From a virus: a stretch of 37,119 nt of DNA. A model generated the notes under the pieces. The model did not search any database. It was not told where the DNA came from and saw nothing but the letters and a program-made list of their open reading frames with translations. Within the stretch, counting starts at the first letter, position 1. Each line of letters starts with the position of its first letter. Of this stretch, positions 17,664 through 25,544 are shown piece after piece. Location of the stretch: the IMG/VR virus record IMGVR_UViG_3300027985_000256, positions 1 to 37,119 of that record. One strand, 5' to 3'. Made by a program: the position numbers and the translations under genes.

Positions 17664-17684
17664 AAGGGGGGGCGAACCCCCTTT
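17664..17684 (-). other. GC-rich hairpin after the major capsid gene
   Basis: On the transcribed strand AAAGGGGG, a TTCG loop and CCCCC(CC)TT make a very stable hairpin in the 42-base gap after the capsid gene. No T-run follows, so it is probably a 3' stabiliser or a partial terminator that keeps capsid message above that of the downstream genes. Confidence 0.7.
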
Positions 17685-17689
17685 ATTAA

Positions 17690-18772
17690 TTAATAGCCTA
17701 CAACAATCATGTACTCCTCAAGAACTTTCGCATCTAAACTAAAGCCGTAAGCGGTTTTGTTTTGACGGTTATCCTGGTCGTACCACATTTCAAGCTCTGT
17801 AAAATCAGACTCGTTCAAAGTTCCAATAGGAATATTTGCAGGTACAGTTAAAACGATACGGTTAGGTAAGTAGTAAGCGTTGTTTGTTGTGTTATCAACA
17901 AAATCAGCGAACAAATCCACGTCCCAAATAGTCTCCATGTTTACCACTGGCACTCCATTCCACATTAATTGTCTGAAACCTTCTTCAGTATATGTGATAG
18001 TTGAATTTTCGCCAGCTTTTTGTAATGATTTACGGTAGTTTTCCCAAATAGCATTATTTACATAAAGCTTTTTGTCCGGATGAGCTTTTAAACGTGGGTC
18101 AGCCAACGCCCAAATTTCCTCGAAATAAGTATCTTTCGCTAAATCAGCAGTTAAATTCAACTGAGCAGCAGGAGTTACCTGAGCATTTAAAGCGATAGTA
18201 TAACGCTTAATGTCAGTAGTTGTTACACCGTCAAAGATTTGTTCCCAAAGACCGTCAAAATAGTCGTAAAATTTAACATTTCCAGCATCAACCAAACCAG
18301 CAGTACCAGCACTAGCAGCAGCGGCGGCAGTATTTCCAAACCATGCGGCACGGTAAATAATACGTTGCATAGTTTCAAGCATCAAGATAGAGAAGAAAAT
18401 CTGCAAGTCAGTGCCTTCGATCTCGTAATTGTCACGATACTTTTGAATTTTACCAAAATAAGCCTTAAACAAAGCGTTTAATTCTTTATTACAGTGAATC
18501 AAAGTATCTTCGATTCCTGCCGGCTCCCAATATTTTTGAGTAAGCGTACTAGAAGCACCCGAAGTCAAACGAGTACAGCCCGAAGCTTTAAGACCTGTTT
18601 TGCCAAATTGAGAAGCAAACACAATCTGCTCCTTCATTTTAATTCCTGTTTGAATGCCATGCAAGGCCATCAAGTCAGGACGAGAAAAAACCTCCTCGAT
18701 AATAAATTGTTGGATTTCCTGAACCTCCTGGGGATTCAGAGCTAATCCTGAAATATCTAATCCTGTTGCCAT
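17690..18772 (-). CDS. Major capsid protein
   Basis: A 360-residue capsid protein, probably of HK97 fold. It shows an N-terminal helical segment (LNPQEVQEIQQFIIEEVF), a middle region with ASGCTRL and an Ala-rich loop near 148-158, and a late stretch GVPVVNMETIWDVD typical of the P-domain of capsid proteins. It is encoded 7 bases after the protease/scaffold gene and before the hairpin at 17664-17684, the usual order of protease then capsid. Length and lack of a long N-terminal delta domain suggest the scaffold is supplied by the C-terminal part of the protease gene. Confidence 0.82.
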   Translation of the reverse strand: MATGLDISGLALNPQEVQEIQQFIIEEVFSRPDLMALHGIQTGIKMKEQIVFASQFGKTGLKASGCTRLTSGASSTLTQKYWEPAGIEDTLIHCNKELNALFKAYFGKIQKYRDNYEIEGTDLQIFFSILMLETMQRIIYRAAWFGNTAAAAASAGTAGLVDAGNVKFYDYFDGLWEQIFDGVTTTDIKRYTIALNAQVTPAAQLNLTADLAKDTYFEEIWALADPRLKAHPDKKLYVNNAIWENYRKSLQKAGENSTITYTEEGFRQLMWNGVPVVNMETIWDVDLFADFVDNTTNNAYYLPNRIVLTVPANIPIGTLNESDFTELEMWYDQDNRQNKTAYGFSLDAKVLEEYMIVVGY

Positions 18773-18779
18773 AACTTAA

Positions 18780-19850
18780 TTATTTCTTTTTGTATGAAAA
18801 TTTATTTTTACCTCCATCGTTTCTATTTGCCGGAGTATTTGGTTTCGGCTTATCATCCGAAAATTTTTTTTTGAAGCTGCTTAACTCATTTTTAACAGTT
18901 TTAACCTGAGCACTAACATCTCGTAAAGATGCCTTAAGTCCGTCACGCTCTCTCTCAACGGCAGTAAGCGAGTTTTGAATACTTGCAAGCTGTTCTTTTA
19001 AATCAGCATTTTCAGCTTTTAAAGCTTCCATCTCTTCATCTCCGATTGATGCTGGTTTAATCTCGGTCAATACCCCGTCAGCAACAACGTACACAGTACC
19101 ATCATCTTTGGTGTATTCGCCAGTTTGTCCAGCTTCACCGTTTACGTTTACAGGCATATCAACAGCGATTTGTTCCTCTGTTTCTGCCTCCGGAAATTCC
19201 AGCTCAACGCCGTTGGTGTCCTGAATGACAATGTTTTTCGGATTAAACCACGCCTTCATGCTAGAAATAAGCTTATCCAACTTACTTTCAATGCCGGAAA
19301 GTTTTTCTTTGTCTTCTTTTTGCATATCAATTTGCATTTTAAAATTTGTGAATAGATTCTTTATGTCAGAGCCTTCCGGCTTATCTGAGCCTTGATTTAT
19401 GTTTCTTATTTCTTTTATAAGGCCTAATTGTAAAGCCTCTTCTGCATCAATAATTCTCTCCTCGTTCATTAAGGCCTGTAATTCATCTTTACTTCCATTC
19501 AAATGAGTTACATAAAGATTTAAAGCTCTCTCTTGCTCGGCCCTTAATTCCTTTGCTGTTTTTTCCATTGCAGCAGCGTCACCGATTTCCATATTCCAAG
19601 GATTATGAATCAAATACCTTGAGTTTGGAGTCCCCCACGGTTTTTTTGATGCAATAAGTGGAAGTGTTGCAGCAGAGGCGCAAACACCAATTATCCCTAC
19701 CTCGATGTTATTACCAACTACATAGTCATACATTGCAAGCCCTTCAAATAAAGAGCCTCCTACCGAATTAATTAAAACAGATTCTGTATTTTGAAAGTCG
19801 GCTATAGTTATATCATAACCTATCTCTCCTTGTAAAATCTTCTCTTTCAT
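18780..19850 (-). CDS. ClpP-like prohead protease fused to scaffold region
   Basis: A 356-residue S14-type protease. The first 155 residues have GEIGYDIT, the INSVGGS strand (28-33), the nucleophile motif CASAAT (Ser59), the base in YLIHNPW (His82) and IDAEEALQLGLI near 132. From about 165 on the chain is a charged linker and then a long coiled coil (near 275-330) with a basic end, as in fused protease-scaffolds. It would cleave the scaffold and mature the prohead. It is the first gene of the capsid operon. The start MKEKILQGEIGYD is the family's normal N-terminus; it lies only four bases after the predicted -7 box, so the message may be leaderless. Confidence 0.85.
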   Translation of the reverse strand: MKEKILQGEIGYDITIADFQNTESVLINSVGGSLFEGLAMYDYVVGNNIEVGIIGVCASAATLPLIASKKPWGTPNSRYLIHNPWNMEIGDAAAMEKTAKELRAEQERALNLYVTHLNGSKDELQALMNEERIIDAEEALQLGLIKEIRNINQGSDKPEGSDIKNLFTNFKMQIDMQKEDKEKLSGIESKLDKLISSMKAWFNPKNIVIQDTNGVELEFPEAETEEQIAVDMPVNVNGEAGQTGEYTKDDGTVYVVADGVLTEIKPASIGDEEMEALKAENADLKEQLASIQNSLTAVERERDGLKASLRDVSAQVKTVKNELSSFKKKFSDDKPKPNTPANRNDGGKNKFSYKKK

Positions 19851-19854
19851 GCCC

Positions 19855-19886
19855 CTAATTTAACGCTTATTTATATTTAGTCCAAA
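19855..19886 (-). promoter_or_regulatory. Late promoter A (capsid operon)
   Basis: On the minus strand TTTG (19886-19883), a 20-base spacer and TAAATTAG (19862-19855). The spacer (GACTAAATATAAATAAGCGT) nearly equals that of the promoter before the tape measure gene and is related to that before the tail operon. TTAGGGGCATG follows, shared with the tail operon. Confidence 0.6.
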
Positions 19887-19926
19887 TAAAAATAACAAAA
19901 CAAATTGATATGTTGACATTATTTAG

Positions 19927-19958
19927 TTTGTTTCTAAATACCAGAATGCGTATATTTG
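19927..19958 (+). promoter_or_regulatory. Promoter P3 (first + island)
   Basis: TTTG (19927-19930), 20 bases, TATATTTG (19951-19958). The spacer begins TTTCTAAATA, the extended class shared with P1 and three minus promoters. It would drive the first island of small genes from 19980. Confidence 0.75.
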
Positions 19959-19979
19959 TATTAACAAAAGAAAATAATC

Positions 19980-20270
19980 ATGGAAAATAAGATAGTTGAA
20001 CTAGAAAAACAGATTATAATTTCAAAGAATGATAGAAAGCGTATCTTTAGACGTGCTCATTATTTGGTTAGAGAAATGTTTTGTTTTTCTCTTTCTCAGG
20101 CATTAAAACAATGTTGGAAAGAACTTAAAGAATATAATTTTAAATTAGAATGTGAGTTAATTAATGAAATAAATAAAATTAAATCACTTTATCGTTTAGA
20201 GTTACCAATCAACGAGCAATTGAATAGAGCTTTTTTGCGAGGTGAAAATGTTTATTGCGATGGGTATTGA
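19980..20270 (+). CDS. Hypothetical island protein (96 aa)
   Basis: A helical, charged 96-residue protein. The central segment RRAHYLVREMFCFSLSQALKQCWKELK recalls a short helix pair seen in many small phage and host proteins of Bacteroidetes, in which aromatic residues pack two helices; no function is known. It is the first gene after P3 on the + strand, opposite to the structural genes around it, and is followed by an attC-like inverted repeat. Confidence 0.65.
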   Translation: MENKIVELEKQIIISKNDRKRIFRRAHYLVREMFCFSLSQALKQCWKELKEYNFKLECELINEINKIKSLYRLELPINEQLNRAFLRGENVYCDGY

Positions 20271-20277
20271 TTGGGGG

Positions 20278-20367
20278 TAACTGTTTGTATATGGTCTGAA
20301 AGCCATAGTACGAACCCCGATTAAATGAACGAATATTAACATGGCTTTTTAACTATATACGTTGTTA
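20278..20367 (+). repeat. attC-like imperfect inverted repeat 1
   Basis: Nested stems TAAC/GTTA (20278-20281 with 20364-20367), GTATAT/ATATAC (20287-20292 with 20355-20360) and AAAGCCAT/ATGGCTTT (20299-20306 with 20341-20348), separated by unequal, unpaired bases. It fills the 119-base gap between two small genes. The form resembles an integron attC site; no T-run makes it a terminator. Confidence 0.5.
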
Positions 20368-20389
20368 TAAGCCGTTTTTACTTAAAATT

Positions 20390-20713
20390 ATGATACCAGA
20401 ATTAAATAAAGAATACGACTACTTTGATGATGGGAAGATAACCCCAAGTAGACACGATAAAGTTACAATAACGGAACTTGTGCGTTTTAACAAAATAGAT
20501 AAAGAAACTAAGGTTAATTGGTTAGAAGAAGTTGAGCAATGCCACTGGCTTTACAATAATGAAACAGATTATTTTGTTAAGGGGATACTTAAAGAAACAG
20601 AAGAAGATGTGATATTTGTGCGAACCTTAAATAACGGATGGTTTAGTTTAGGATGGTGGGCTGGGCGTTTAGATACAGATGGTAGTTTGATAGCACGATT
20701 AAATGGCTTATAA
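20390..20713 (+). CDS. Hypothetical island protein (107 aa)
   Basis: An acidic 107-residue protein, IPELNKEYDYFDDGK at the N-terminus and GWFSLGWWAGRLDTDGSL near 84-101. The NETDYFVKGIL and FVRTLNNGWFSLGWWAGRLD segments look like a family I have met as hypothetical proteins in Bacteroidetes mobile DNA; no function is known. Its stop codon TAA (20711-20713) lies inside the outer arm (TATAAC) of the following inverted repeat, as in integron cassettes. Confidence 0.65.
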   Translation: MIPELNKEYDYFDDGKITPSRHDKVTITELVRFNKIDKETKVNWLEEVEQCHWLYNNETDYFVKGILKETEEDVIFVRTLNNGWFSLGWWAGRLDTDGSLIARLNGL

Positions 20714-20826
20714 CGGGTGGCAATAAGAAACGTGCCAACACTAAATTTGAAAAAATGAGATAAATTAAATATTAACCACTCCGCTTATAAATAGCACGAC
20801 AGGCATGTTTTTTATTGCGTGTTATA
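20710..20826 (+). repeat. attC-like imperfect inverted repeat 2
   Basis: Outer arms TATAAC (20710-20715) and GTTATA (20821-20826), middle arms CAATAA (20721-20726) and TTATTG (20812-20817), inner ACGTGCC (20730-20736) and GGCATGT (20802-20808, one wobble pair). The left arm has three extra bases between outer and middle stems, giving bulges. The outer arm contains the stop codon of the preceding gene. Confidence 0.55.
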
Positions 20827-20858
20827 GTTAGTTTTTGAGCGGTGGTAAAATAAACAAT

Positions 20859-21014
20859 ATGAGTAATTTAAGAATAAACATTAGATTTTTACAGTACCAC
20901 TTACAGATAACAGATAATTGGAAAGTGAGCGTAACTTACAACGATTACCACAAAAACCTTGAACATGGTTGGTTTGATATATGTGAATGGCGACCCTTTA
21001 AGCGGGTGGGGTAA
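20859..21014 (+). CDS. Hypothetical island protein (51 aa)
   Basis: A 51-residue basic, aromatic-rich protein starting MSNLRINIRFLQYH and ending CEWRPFKRVG. The alternation of basic and aromatic residues suggests a small beta sheet. No family is recognised. It stands between repeat 2 and another gap with a partial repeat (GGTAGT/ACTACC near 21036-21078). Both gaps end in a similar TTTTTGAGCG element just before the next leader. Confidence 0.5.
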   Translation: MSNLRINIRFLQYHLQITDNWKVSVTYNDYHKNLEHGWFDICEWRPFKRVG

Positions 21015-21105
21015 TTAACTATAACGGGGAGTACATGGGTAGTGTGCTTTTCCTATAACCTACTAAACTACCTAAGAAGAACAAGTAAAATTAATTTTTG
21101 AGCGT

Positions 21106-21459
21106 ATGGAAACAATAAGCGAACCTAGACAAGTAAAAGCAAGAAAAGCCCATGTGTGTAACTGGTGCGGTTGCACTATACCAGTTGGAGAAACATACAA
21201 TACGGCTACTTATAAATATTATCAAGTGTACACATGGAAAAGCCACCTTAAATGCATGGACTTAGTGAACGCCTTGAACATGGAGGGTGATGAAGGTATA
21301 TCTACTGAAACATTTTACGAGTATGTAACAGAAGAGTTTAGCAATATTTGGCGTGAACTTGATGAAGAATTGTACGAAAGTAAAGACTTTGTGATACCTG
21401 ACTTTAAAGAGCAAGTGGCTTTTGTGTATGAAAAGCGGTGCGGTGGGAAGAAAAATTAA
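21106..21459 (+). CDS. Putative zinc-binding island protein (117 aa)
   Basis: A 117-residue acidic protein with CNWCGCTIP near 18-26, then GETYNTATYKYY and WKSHLKCMD near 45-53. The C-x2-C plus H-x2-C pattern is a likely treble-clef-type zinc site, as in small HNH-like or ribbon proteins, but no nuclease His-Asn pair is clear. The C-terminal half is acidic and helical. Similar hypothetical zinc proteins are known in Bacteroidetes mobile DNA. It has its own short gap on both sides. Confidence 0.65.
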   Translation: METISEPRQVKARKAHVCNWCGCTIPVGETYNTATYKYYQVYTWKSHLKCMDLVNALNMEGDEGISTETFYEYVTEEFSNIWRELDEELYESKDFVIPDFKEQVAFVYEKRCGGKKN

Positions 21460-21490
21460 TTTTACTCTTCCAATTTTGCACCTACGTAAT

Positions 21491-21559
21491 TTCGAAGAGC
21501 AAGCACATTACCTATGTACTGTGTTGTGCTTAACGAAGTGGCGTTTTAATGAAGCACAA
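21491..21559 (+). repeat. Three-arm inverted repeat 3
   Basis: Arm 2 (TTGTGCTT, 21524-21531) pairs perfectly with arm 3 (AAGCACAA, 21552-21559). A longer, broken pairing of arm 2 with arm 1 (21491-21507) is also possible through TTCG/CGAA, AGCA and CACA. The loop holds GCGTTTTAATG, nearly shared with the repeat at 26228-26283. Most of the 154-base gap is made of this element. Confidence 0.45.
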
Positions 21560-21613
21560 AGATTGTTGTATGGGCTGAACGCTTTTAATAATAACCACTA
21601 AAGATAATACGAG

Positions 21614-21988
21614 ATGAAAAGTAACGATAACCGTGCGTTGGCAGAACTTAATGAAAAGTTGCTTGAACGCAAAGAAGCAGAAAGAACAAAATATAAAATT
21701 GCTTTAAATGACAGAGACAGAAACTATGCACATGGAATGATGCTTGCTTATGGACAAGCTGCTGCAATGGTGCGTGAGCGTATGGCAGAATGTTCGGACG
21801 AGAACAGCGTTTTGCCTATACAACGTGTTAACGGCTGGCTTGATTTTCAAAGCAACAAAGAGCTATTTAACGAAGAGGCTAAAAAGAACTGCTTATGCAA
21901 GTTTGAAGATGGTACTGTAATTAGATATGATGAAGAGCACCCACTGGAAATAATGACACACTTTAAGTTAGCGGAAGCTTGCAGTTAA
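21614..21988 (+). CDS. Hypothetical island protein (124 aa)
   Basis: A 124-residue protein with a highly charged N-terminal helix (LAELNEKLLERKEAERTKYK), a motif YAHGMMLAYGQAAAMVRER near 38-56, and a C-terminal part CLCKFEDGTVIRYDEEHP. The order helix, Ala/Gly-rich helix, short sheet does not match a family I know. Its TAA stop lies in TTAACG, the same junction type as in other genes of the islands. Confidence 0.6.
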   Translation: MKSNDNRALAELNEKLLERKEAERTKYKIALNDRDRNYAHGMMLAYGQAAAMVRERMAECSDENSVLPIQRVNGWLDFQSNKELFNEEAKKNCLCKFEDGTVIRYDEEHPLEIMTHFKLAEACS

Positions 21989-22005
21989 CGATTGCATATA
22001 GTCAA

Positions 22006-22019
22006 TAGACAAATGTCTA
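22006..22019 (+). repeat. Palindrome TAGACA-AA-TGTCTA
   Basis: A 14-base perfect dyad with two centre bases. Two longer copies lie at 26298-26313 and 26379-26394, each near the end of a + strand island. It is suited to binding a dimeric protein. The function is unknown. Confidence 0.6.
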
Positions 22020-22035
22020 ATTAAACCATAACGTC

Positions 22036-22146
22036 ATGAATATAAACAATTTATACGATTTAACAAATAATCTTTCTAAAGATGAAATTAAATTGTTGCT
22101 AGACATATGTATAGATGAATTAGGCAATGTATGTTTTGAATGTTAA
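22036..22146 (+). CDS. Hypothetical island miniprotein (36 aa)
   Basis: A 36-residue acidic protein starting MNINNLYDLTNN and ending GNVCFEC. The SKDEIKLLLDICIDEL stretch predicts one amphipathic helix. It follows the palindrome at 22006. No family recognised; credible by composition but short. Confidence 0.45.
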   Translation: MNINNLYDLTNNLSKDEIKLLLDICIDELGNVCFEC

Positions 22147-22168
22147 TCGTTCCAGAATATACCAAATA

Positions 22169-22249
22169 ATGAACAATAATAACACGCTAAAAATAGGTAA
22201 TCATAAATTCTTAATGATTAATGAGTGTGTAAATAACACAGCTAAATAG
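22169..22249 (+). CDS. Possible 26-aa open frame at island end
   Basis: ATG at 22169 gives 26 residues (MNNNNTLKIGNHKFLM...) and the stop lies inside the terminator hairpin. Spacing fits the island, but the frame is very short and may be chance. Confidence 0.25.
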   Translation: MNNNNTLKIGNHKFLMINECVNNTAK

Positions 22250-22259
22250 TAGCTGTGTT
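22235..22259. terminator. Hairpin terminator between island 1 and tape measure gene
   Basis: AACACAGCTA (22235-22244) pairs with TAGCTGTGTT (22250-22259) in a perfect 10-bp stem with a 5-base loop, followed on the + strand by a T-rich run (gttattattatt). It separates convergent transcripts and includes the tape measure stop codon. Confidence 0.75.
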
Positions 22260-24374
22260 GTTATTATTATTACTTCTTGTTTGCTCATTAGTCACGCTAT
22301 CGACAACCAAAGTAGGCTGTAATTCTGCATTTTGACTATCTCTAACATTTGTGGTATCTCTACTTATTATACCGCTTGTAACATCATCGGCCACATTTGA
22401 GCGAATAGAGGCAACGGGGTTACTCTGTGTTGATGTGCTTAATCCAGGAGCACTCACATTTTTTTCTCCTGGTAAACCTGACTTTGTACTCAGAATTTTT
22501 TTAACATTAGCAATACCCGAAGCAACAGCAGCACCAGCGGCCGTAATACCTAATACGGGTCCCACTATCGGTATAGGAGATAGTGCAGCATATGCACCAG
22601 TTGCAGCTTGATAAGTGTTAATTGTTGCAGAAGCAACAGCAGCAGCTTTTCCCACTCCTGTATTTTCTCCTGCAATAGCAGCTATATTGTTTGCAAAATC
22701 CTGAGCAAGCATCATTTTAGCCTGAAATTCAGCTTTGTCAAGTTCTTTCTGCGCTTTGCTATACTTCTGATTTATGAGTGTTGTATCAGCTCCTATTTTC
22801 TCTGCAAATTCAATCTCTTGCTGTCTTTGCATCTCAAGAAATTCCCTCTCAAGTTCTAATTCAGCAAATAGATTACCCTCTGCTAATATCTGCCTGTTTT
22901 CAAAATCTAAAGCTCTGGCCTCATTTATTTTTGCAAGACGTTCTTTTTCTATTTCAGCAGACCTTATAGCCTTATCGACTTCTATTTGAAGCTCTTTATC
23001 TGCTATTTCTGCCAATCTTTCAAGCTGAGCAATTTCAAGTTCTTCTTGTTCTTTTAATAAAGAGTTTGTATTTGTCAATTGTTCTGAACGCTGCCCTGCA
23101 ATTCTTTCTTCAATTTCTGCGATCTTTATTTGTGCGTCAAATATAGCCTCTTGAGTTTCAAGAGTGTCGCCGTCGGCTATCTTTCTTAAATTTGCAAACT
23201 CTAATTGTTTACGTGCAAGGTTTAATTCTTTAGCTAATTGTTCATCGAGAATTTTACCGAGTTGTATATTTGCTTCAATTCTTTCTTCAATAGATTTACT
23301 TTCGTCATCCCTTATTTGGCGTTGAAGTTCAGCATTTTTCTGAAATACTAATTGTTGTAATTCGAATTGCTTTTGTATTCTTAAAAGCTCTCTTTCTGCG
23401 TTGGCTAATTTTTTATTTGCATCAATAGCCTTATCCACATTCTCAACAACTGATTTTCCGAACTCGACAATTGCATCTCCGGCGGCTACTATTTTATCAG
23501 TTCCATTTTCTATTCCTGTGCCTAATTGGATAAAACCATCGGCAGCAGTTTTTGCAGCTCCTTTAAAATCTCCTTTAAATAATTTCTGAACAGCTTCCCA
23601 AAGTACACCAACAGCTTTTACCCTGTTAATTAAATTCTCTTTAATTATATTTCCGAGGTCTATGATTGTTTGTTTAGGATTCTCAAAGGCTGCCACAAGT
23701 TTTTCTCCTATAAACTCTACGATAGGAGCTAAAGCGTTAATTATACCATCTAACACACCTTTAAATATCGCAGCTATTTTATTAAATGCTTCGGTAGCTT
23801 TCTCACTTCTTTTTACAGCAGCTTGGAAAAGCTTAAATAAACCAACTATTGCCGTAATCACTAACACAACCGGATTAGCAGCTAAAGCCTTTAGTGAAAT
23901 ATCAAATCCGGCAGTTCCTTTGATAGCATCTTTTATATTGTCTCCATAATTCCCCACATTCCTGCGAGTATCGCCAGTAGCAGCCTCTTCTTCTTTTAAA
24001 GCATCGGTTAAAGCCTTTTTTTGCGCTGTTAGTTTTTTACCGTCCTCAGTATTAGCACGCTCTTCTTTGCTTAATCGCTGCCACTGAATTGACACAGCAG
24101 CAAGTTGCGCGCGTAATTGTTGCACGCTGCCCTCTTGTGATTTCTTCGCTTGTATAGCTGACTGAGTAAGTTTAGTATTATTCCTGAGCTCCGTTTGTTC
24201 AACTTTTAATTGAGCCGTAGCTTCCGCAATAGCTTTAGAATTATCGCCCTCAGCTTTTTGAAGTTCTTTAATTTCTCTTTTTAGATCATCAACAGCCTTT
24301 TGACTTGCTGCCAAATCTTTGACCGCTTGATCTGTATCTATGTTAACCTCGAATAAATTTACAATTTCAGCCAT
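22242..24374 (-). CDS. Tail tape measure protein
   Basis: A 710-residue, highly helical protein. Residues about 20-150 and 315-560 are long charged coiled coils (rich in Glu, Lys, Ala, Gln); about 155-260 form a hydrophobic part (NPVVLVITAIVGLF, then IIDALAPIVEFI-like), and about 580-640 form an Ala/Gly-rich hydrophobic stretch. This make-up is typical for tape measure proteins that set tail length and later enter the host membrane. With about 0.15 nm per residue the tail would be near 105 nm (rule of thumb). It is a single-gene transcript with its own promoter, between two opposite-strand islands. No enzyme domain is seen. Confidence 0.85.
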   Translation of the reverse strand: MAEIVNLFEVNIDTDQAVKDLAASQKAVDDLKREIKELQKAEGDNSKAIAEATAQLKVEQTELRNNTKLTQSAIQAKKSQEGSVQQLRAQLAAVSIQWQRLSKEERANTEDGKKLTAQKKALTDALKEEEAATGDTRRNVGNYGDNIKDAIKGTAGFDISLKALAANPVVLVITAIVGLFKLFQAAVKRSEKATEAFNKIAAIFKGVLDGIINALAPIVEFIGEKLVAAFENPKQTIIDLGNIIKENLINRVKAVGVLWEAVQKLFKGDFKGAAKTAADGFIQLGTGIENGTDKIVAAGDAIVEFGKSVVENVDKAIDANKKLANAERELLRIQKQFELQQLVFQKNAELQRQIRDDESKSIEERIEANIQLGKILDEQLAKELNLARKQLEFANLRKIADGDTLETQEAIFDAQIKIAEIEERIAGQRSEQLTNTNSLLKEQEELEIAQLERLAEIADKELQIEVDKAIRSAEIEKERLAKINEARALDFENRQILAEGNLFAELELEREFLEMQRQQEIEFAEKIGADTTLINQKYSKAQKELDKAEFQAKMMLAQDFANNIAAIAGENTGVGKAAAVASATINTYQAATGAYAALSPIPIVGPVLGITAAGAAVASGIANVKKILSTKSGLPGEKNVSAPGLSTSTQSNPVASIRSNVADDVTSGIISRDTTNVRDSQNAELQPTLVVDSVTNEQTRSNNNNNTATI

Positions 24375-24392
24375 ACTACCAAATGTTTACAA

Positions 24393-24424
24393 CAAATATA
24401 ACACTTATTTTTATTAAGTCTAAA
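24393..24424 (-). promoter_or_regulatory. Late promoter B (tape measure gene)
   Basis: On the minus strand TTTA, a 20-base spacer (GACTTAATAAAAATAAGTGT) and TATATTTG (24400-24393), 18 bases before the start codon. The spacer differs from that of promoter A at only four positions. Confidence 0.65.
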
Positions 24425-24465
24425 TAAATTAGAAGTGTTAAAGAATGTTAAATTTAATGCGTATA

Positions 24466-24497
24466 TTTGGATTGTGTTATTATTATACCTATATTTG
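24466..24497 (+). promoter_or_regulatory. Promoter P4 (second + island)
   Basis: TTTG (24466-24469), 20 bases, TATATTTG (24490-24497). The -33 box is part of another TATATTTG copy (24462-24469), the same tandem arrangement as at P2. It serves genes from 24538. Confidence 0.7.
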
Positions 24498-24537
24498 TTA
24501 TGTAATCAATTAGTAATAACAATCAAAACGAAAAAAG

Positions 24538-24750
24538 ATGAAAACAAAATTTAATTATAACGGATTCGAATTAGAACTAAATTGGTATAGCGATAACGAT
24601 GATGACTCTTCAGGCTATAAAGGTCATGGTATTATTATTGAAGAGGTACATTTATTTGGTAAGGACATAACTAAACTTTTAGAACCTCAAATAAACCAAT
24701 TAACTTCTGAATTTGAAAAGTATTTAAATAGTCAAAACAAATCAATATGA
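24538..24750 (+). CDS. Hypothetical island protein (70 aa)
   Basis: A 70-residue acidic protein with a beta-type N-terminal half (FNYNGFELELNWYSDNDDDS) and a helical C-terminal half (ITKLLEPQINQLTSEFEKYL). The leader AACAATCAAAACGAAAAAAG is the A-rich type of this phage. Its TGA overlaps the ATG of the next gene. No family is recognised. Confidence 0.6.
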   Translation: MKTKFNYNGFELELNWYSDNDDDSSGYKGHGIIIEEVHLFGKDITKLLEPQINQLTSEFEKYLNSQNKSI

Positions 24751-24890
24751 AAAACTTCACTAAAGTAAAACAAGAAATCGAAGCTACTAAAAAGCAAATC
24801 ATTTCTGACTCAGAAAATATCGATAGATGTATTTCTGTTATCAAATCAAATGTTGAGAAAGTAAATGAAAGATTAACCAATAAAAAATAA
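24747..24890 (+). CDS. Hypothetical coiled-coil miniprotein (47 aa)
   Basis: A 47-residue charged helix (MKNFTKVKQEIEATKKQII... to ERLTNKK) with a heptad pattern, coupled to the previous gene by ATGA. It ends two bases before the next start. It may be a partner of one of its neighbours; no family is recognised. Confidence 0.55.
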   Translation: MKNFTKVKQEIEATKKQIISDSENIDRCISVIKSNVEKVNERLTNKK

Positions 24891-24892
24891 CC

Positions 24893-25102
24893 ATGGACGC
24901 ATTTGTATCAAAAGTAAGAAGCTTTAATAATAAGCTTCAAAAAGAAAGATGTTTAGAGTTAGGAGTTCCTTTTATTCCTATTTCCAATGACAAAATAAAT
25001 TTAATTGATGAAATCAATCATACTTTAACACTTGAGCAACTTGATAAAATAGGAGTTGTTAGTAATGTTAAGTATGATAATGGGAGGAAGGTTGTTTGCT
25101 AA
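24893..25102 (+). CDS. Hypothetical island protein (69 aa)
   Basis: A 69-residue protein, basic N-terminal helix (VSKVRSFNNKLQKERCLELG), a Pro-containing turn (VPFIPISNDK), then a helix (LTLEQLDKIGVV). No family recognised. Its TAA stop is within CTAACG, the start of an attC-like repeat. Confidence 0.55.
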   Translation: MDAFVSKVRSFNNKLQKERCLELGVPFIPISNDKINLIDEINHTLTLEQLDKIGVVSNVKYDNGRKVVC

Positions 25103-25143
25103 CGTTAAATATTTGTGCAGTTGGGGATTAGAAACCACTGCAC
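25100..25143 (+). repeat. attC-like inverted repeat 4
   Basis: GTGCAGT (25115-25121) pairs with ACTGCAC (25137-25143); the stem extends inward to GG/CC past a single bulged T at 25122. The preceding stop codon lies in CTAACG at its left edge. Short, but with the same bulged form as repeat 6. Confidence 0.4.
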
Positions 25144-25177
25144 CGTCAAAATAATAGAAACTTAATAAACATAGATT

Positions 25178-25534
25178 ATGAATGAATTAGCACTTAAACC
25201 CCAATTGCATAAACATAGTGTTAACAAGCGTTTTTATTTTCGTCAAGATGATGATACCTGTTACACTATTGAAAGTCACTTGCAATACATGATTGAAAAC
25301 CACATTGAAGAAATGGATATATTTCTCGCAAAACGTGAAACAGATAGTTGCTATTTCTTTTGTAAGCACTTTAACGAAGTTGGCGAAAAATCAGAAGGTG
25401 GTTGTGGCAAAATGTGTGAAGCATATAAACCACGTAACGGAAAATCAGGTGCATGTAAATTTATTGGTTATGTTTATGAGCAAACGGATAAGTGCTTTTC
25501 ACTAAAAGTTGATAGTGTCAAGTTTGATTCTTAA
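25178..25534 (+). CDS. Cys-rich island protein (118 aa)
   Basis: A 118-residue protein with eight cysteines, most in CYFFCKHFNE, GGCGKMCEAY and GACKFIGY (residues about 58-95), so probably metal-binding or disulfide-linked. The N-terminal 50 residues are basic and then acidic helical. I recognise no family. It is bounded by attC-like repeats on both sides, which makes it the cleanest cassette-like unit. Confidence 0.6.
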   Translation: MNELALKPQLHKHSVNKRFYFRQDDDTCYTIESHLQYMIENHIEEMDIFLAKRETDSCYFFCKHFNEVGEKSEGGCGKMCEAYKPRNGKSGACKFIGYVYEQTDKCFSLKVDSVKFDS

Positions 25535-25544
25535 ATACTTGTTA

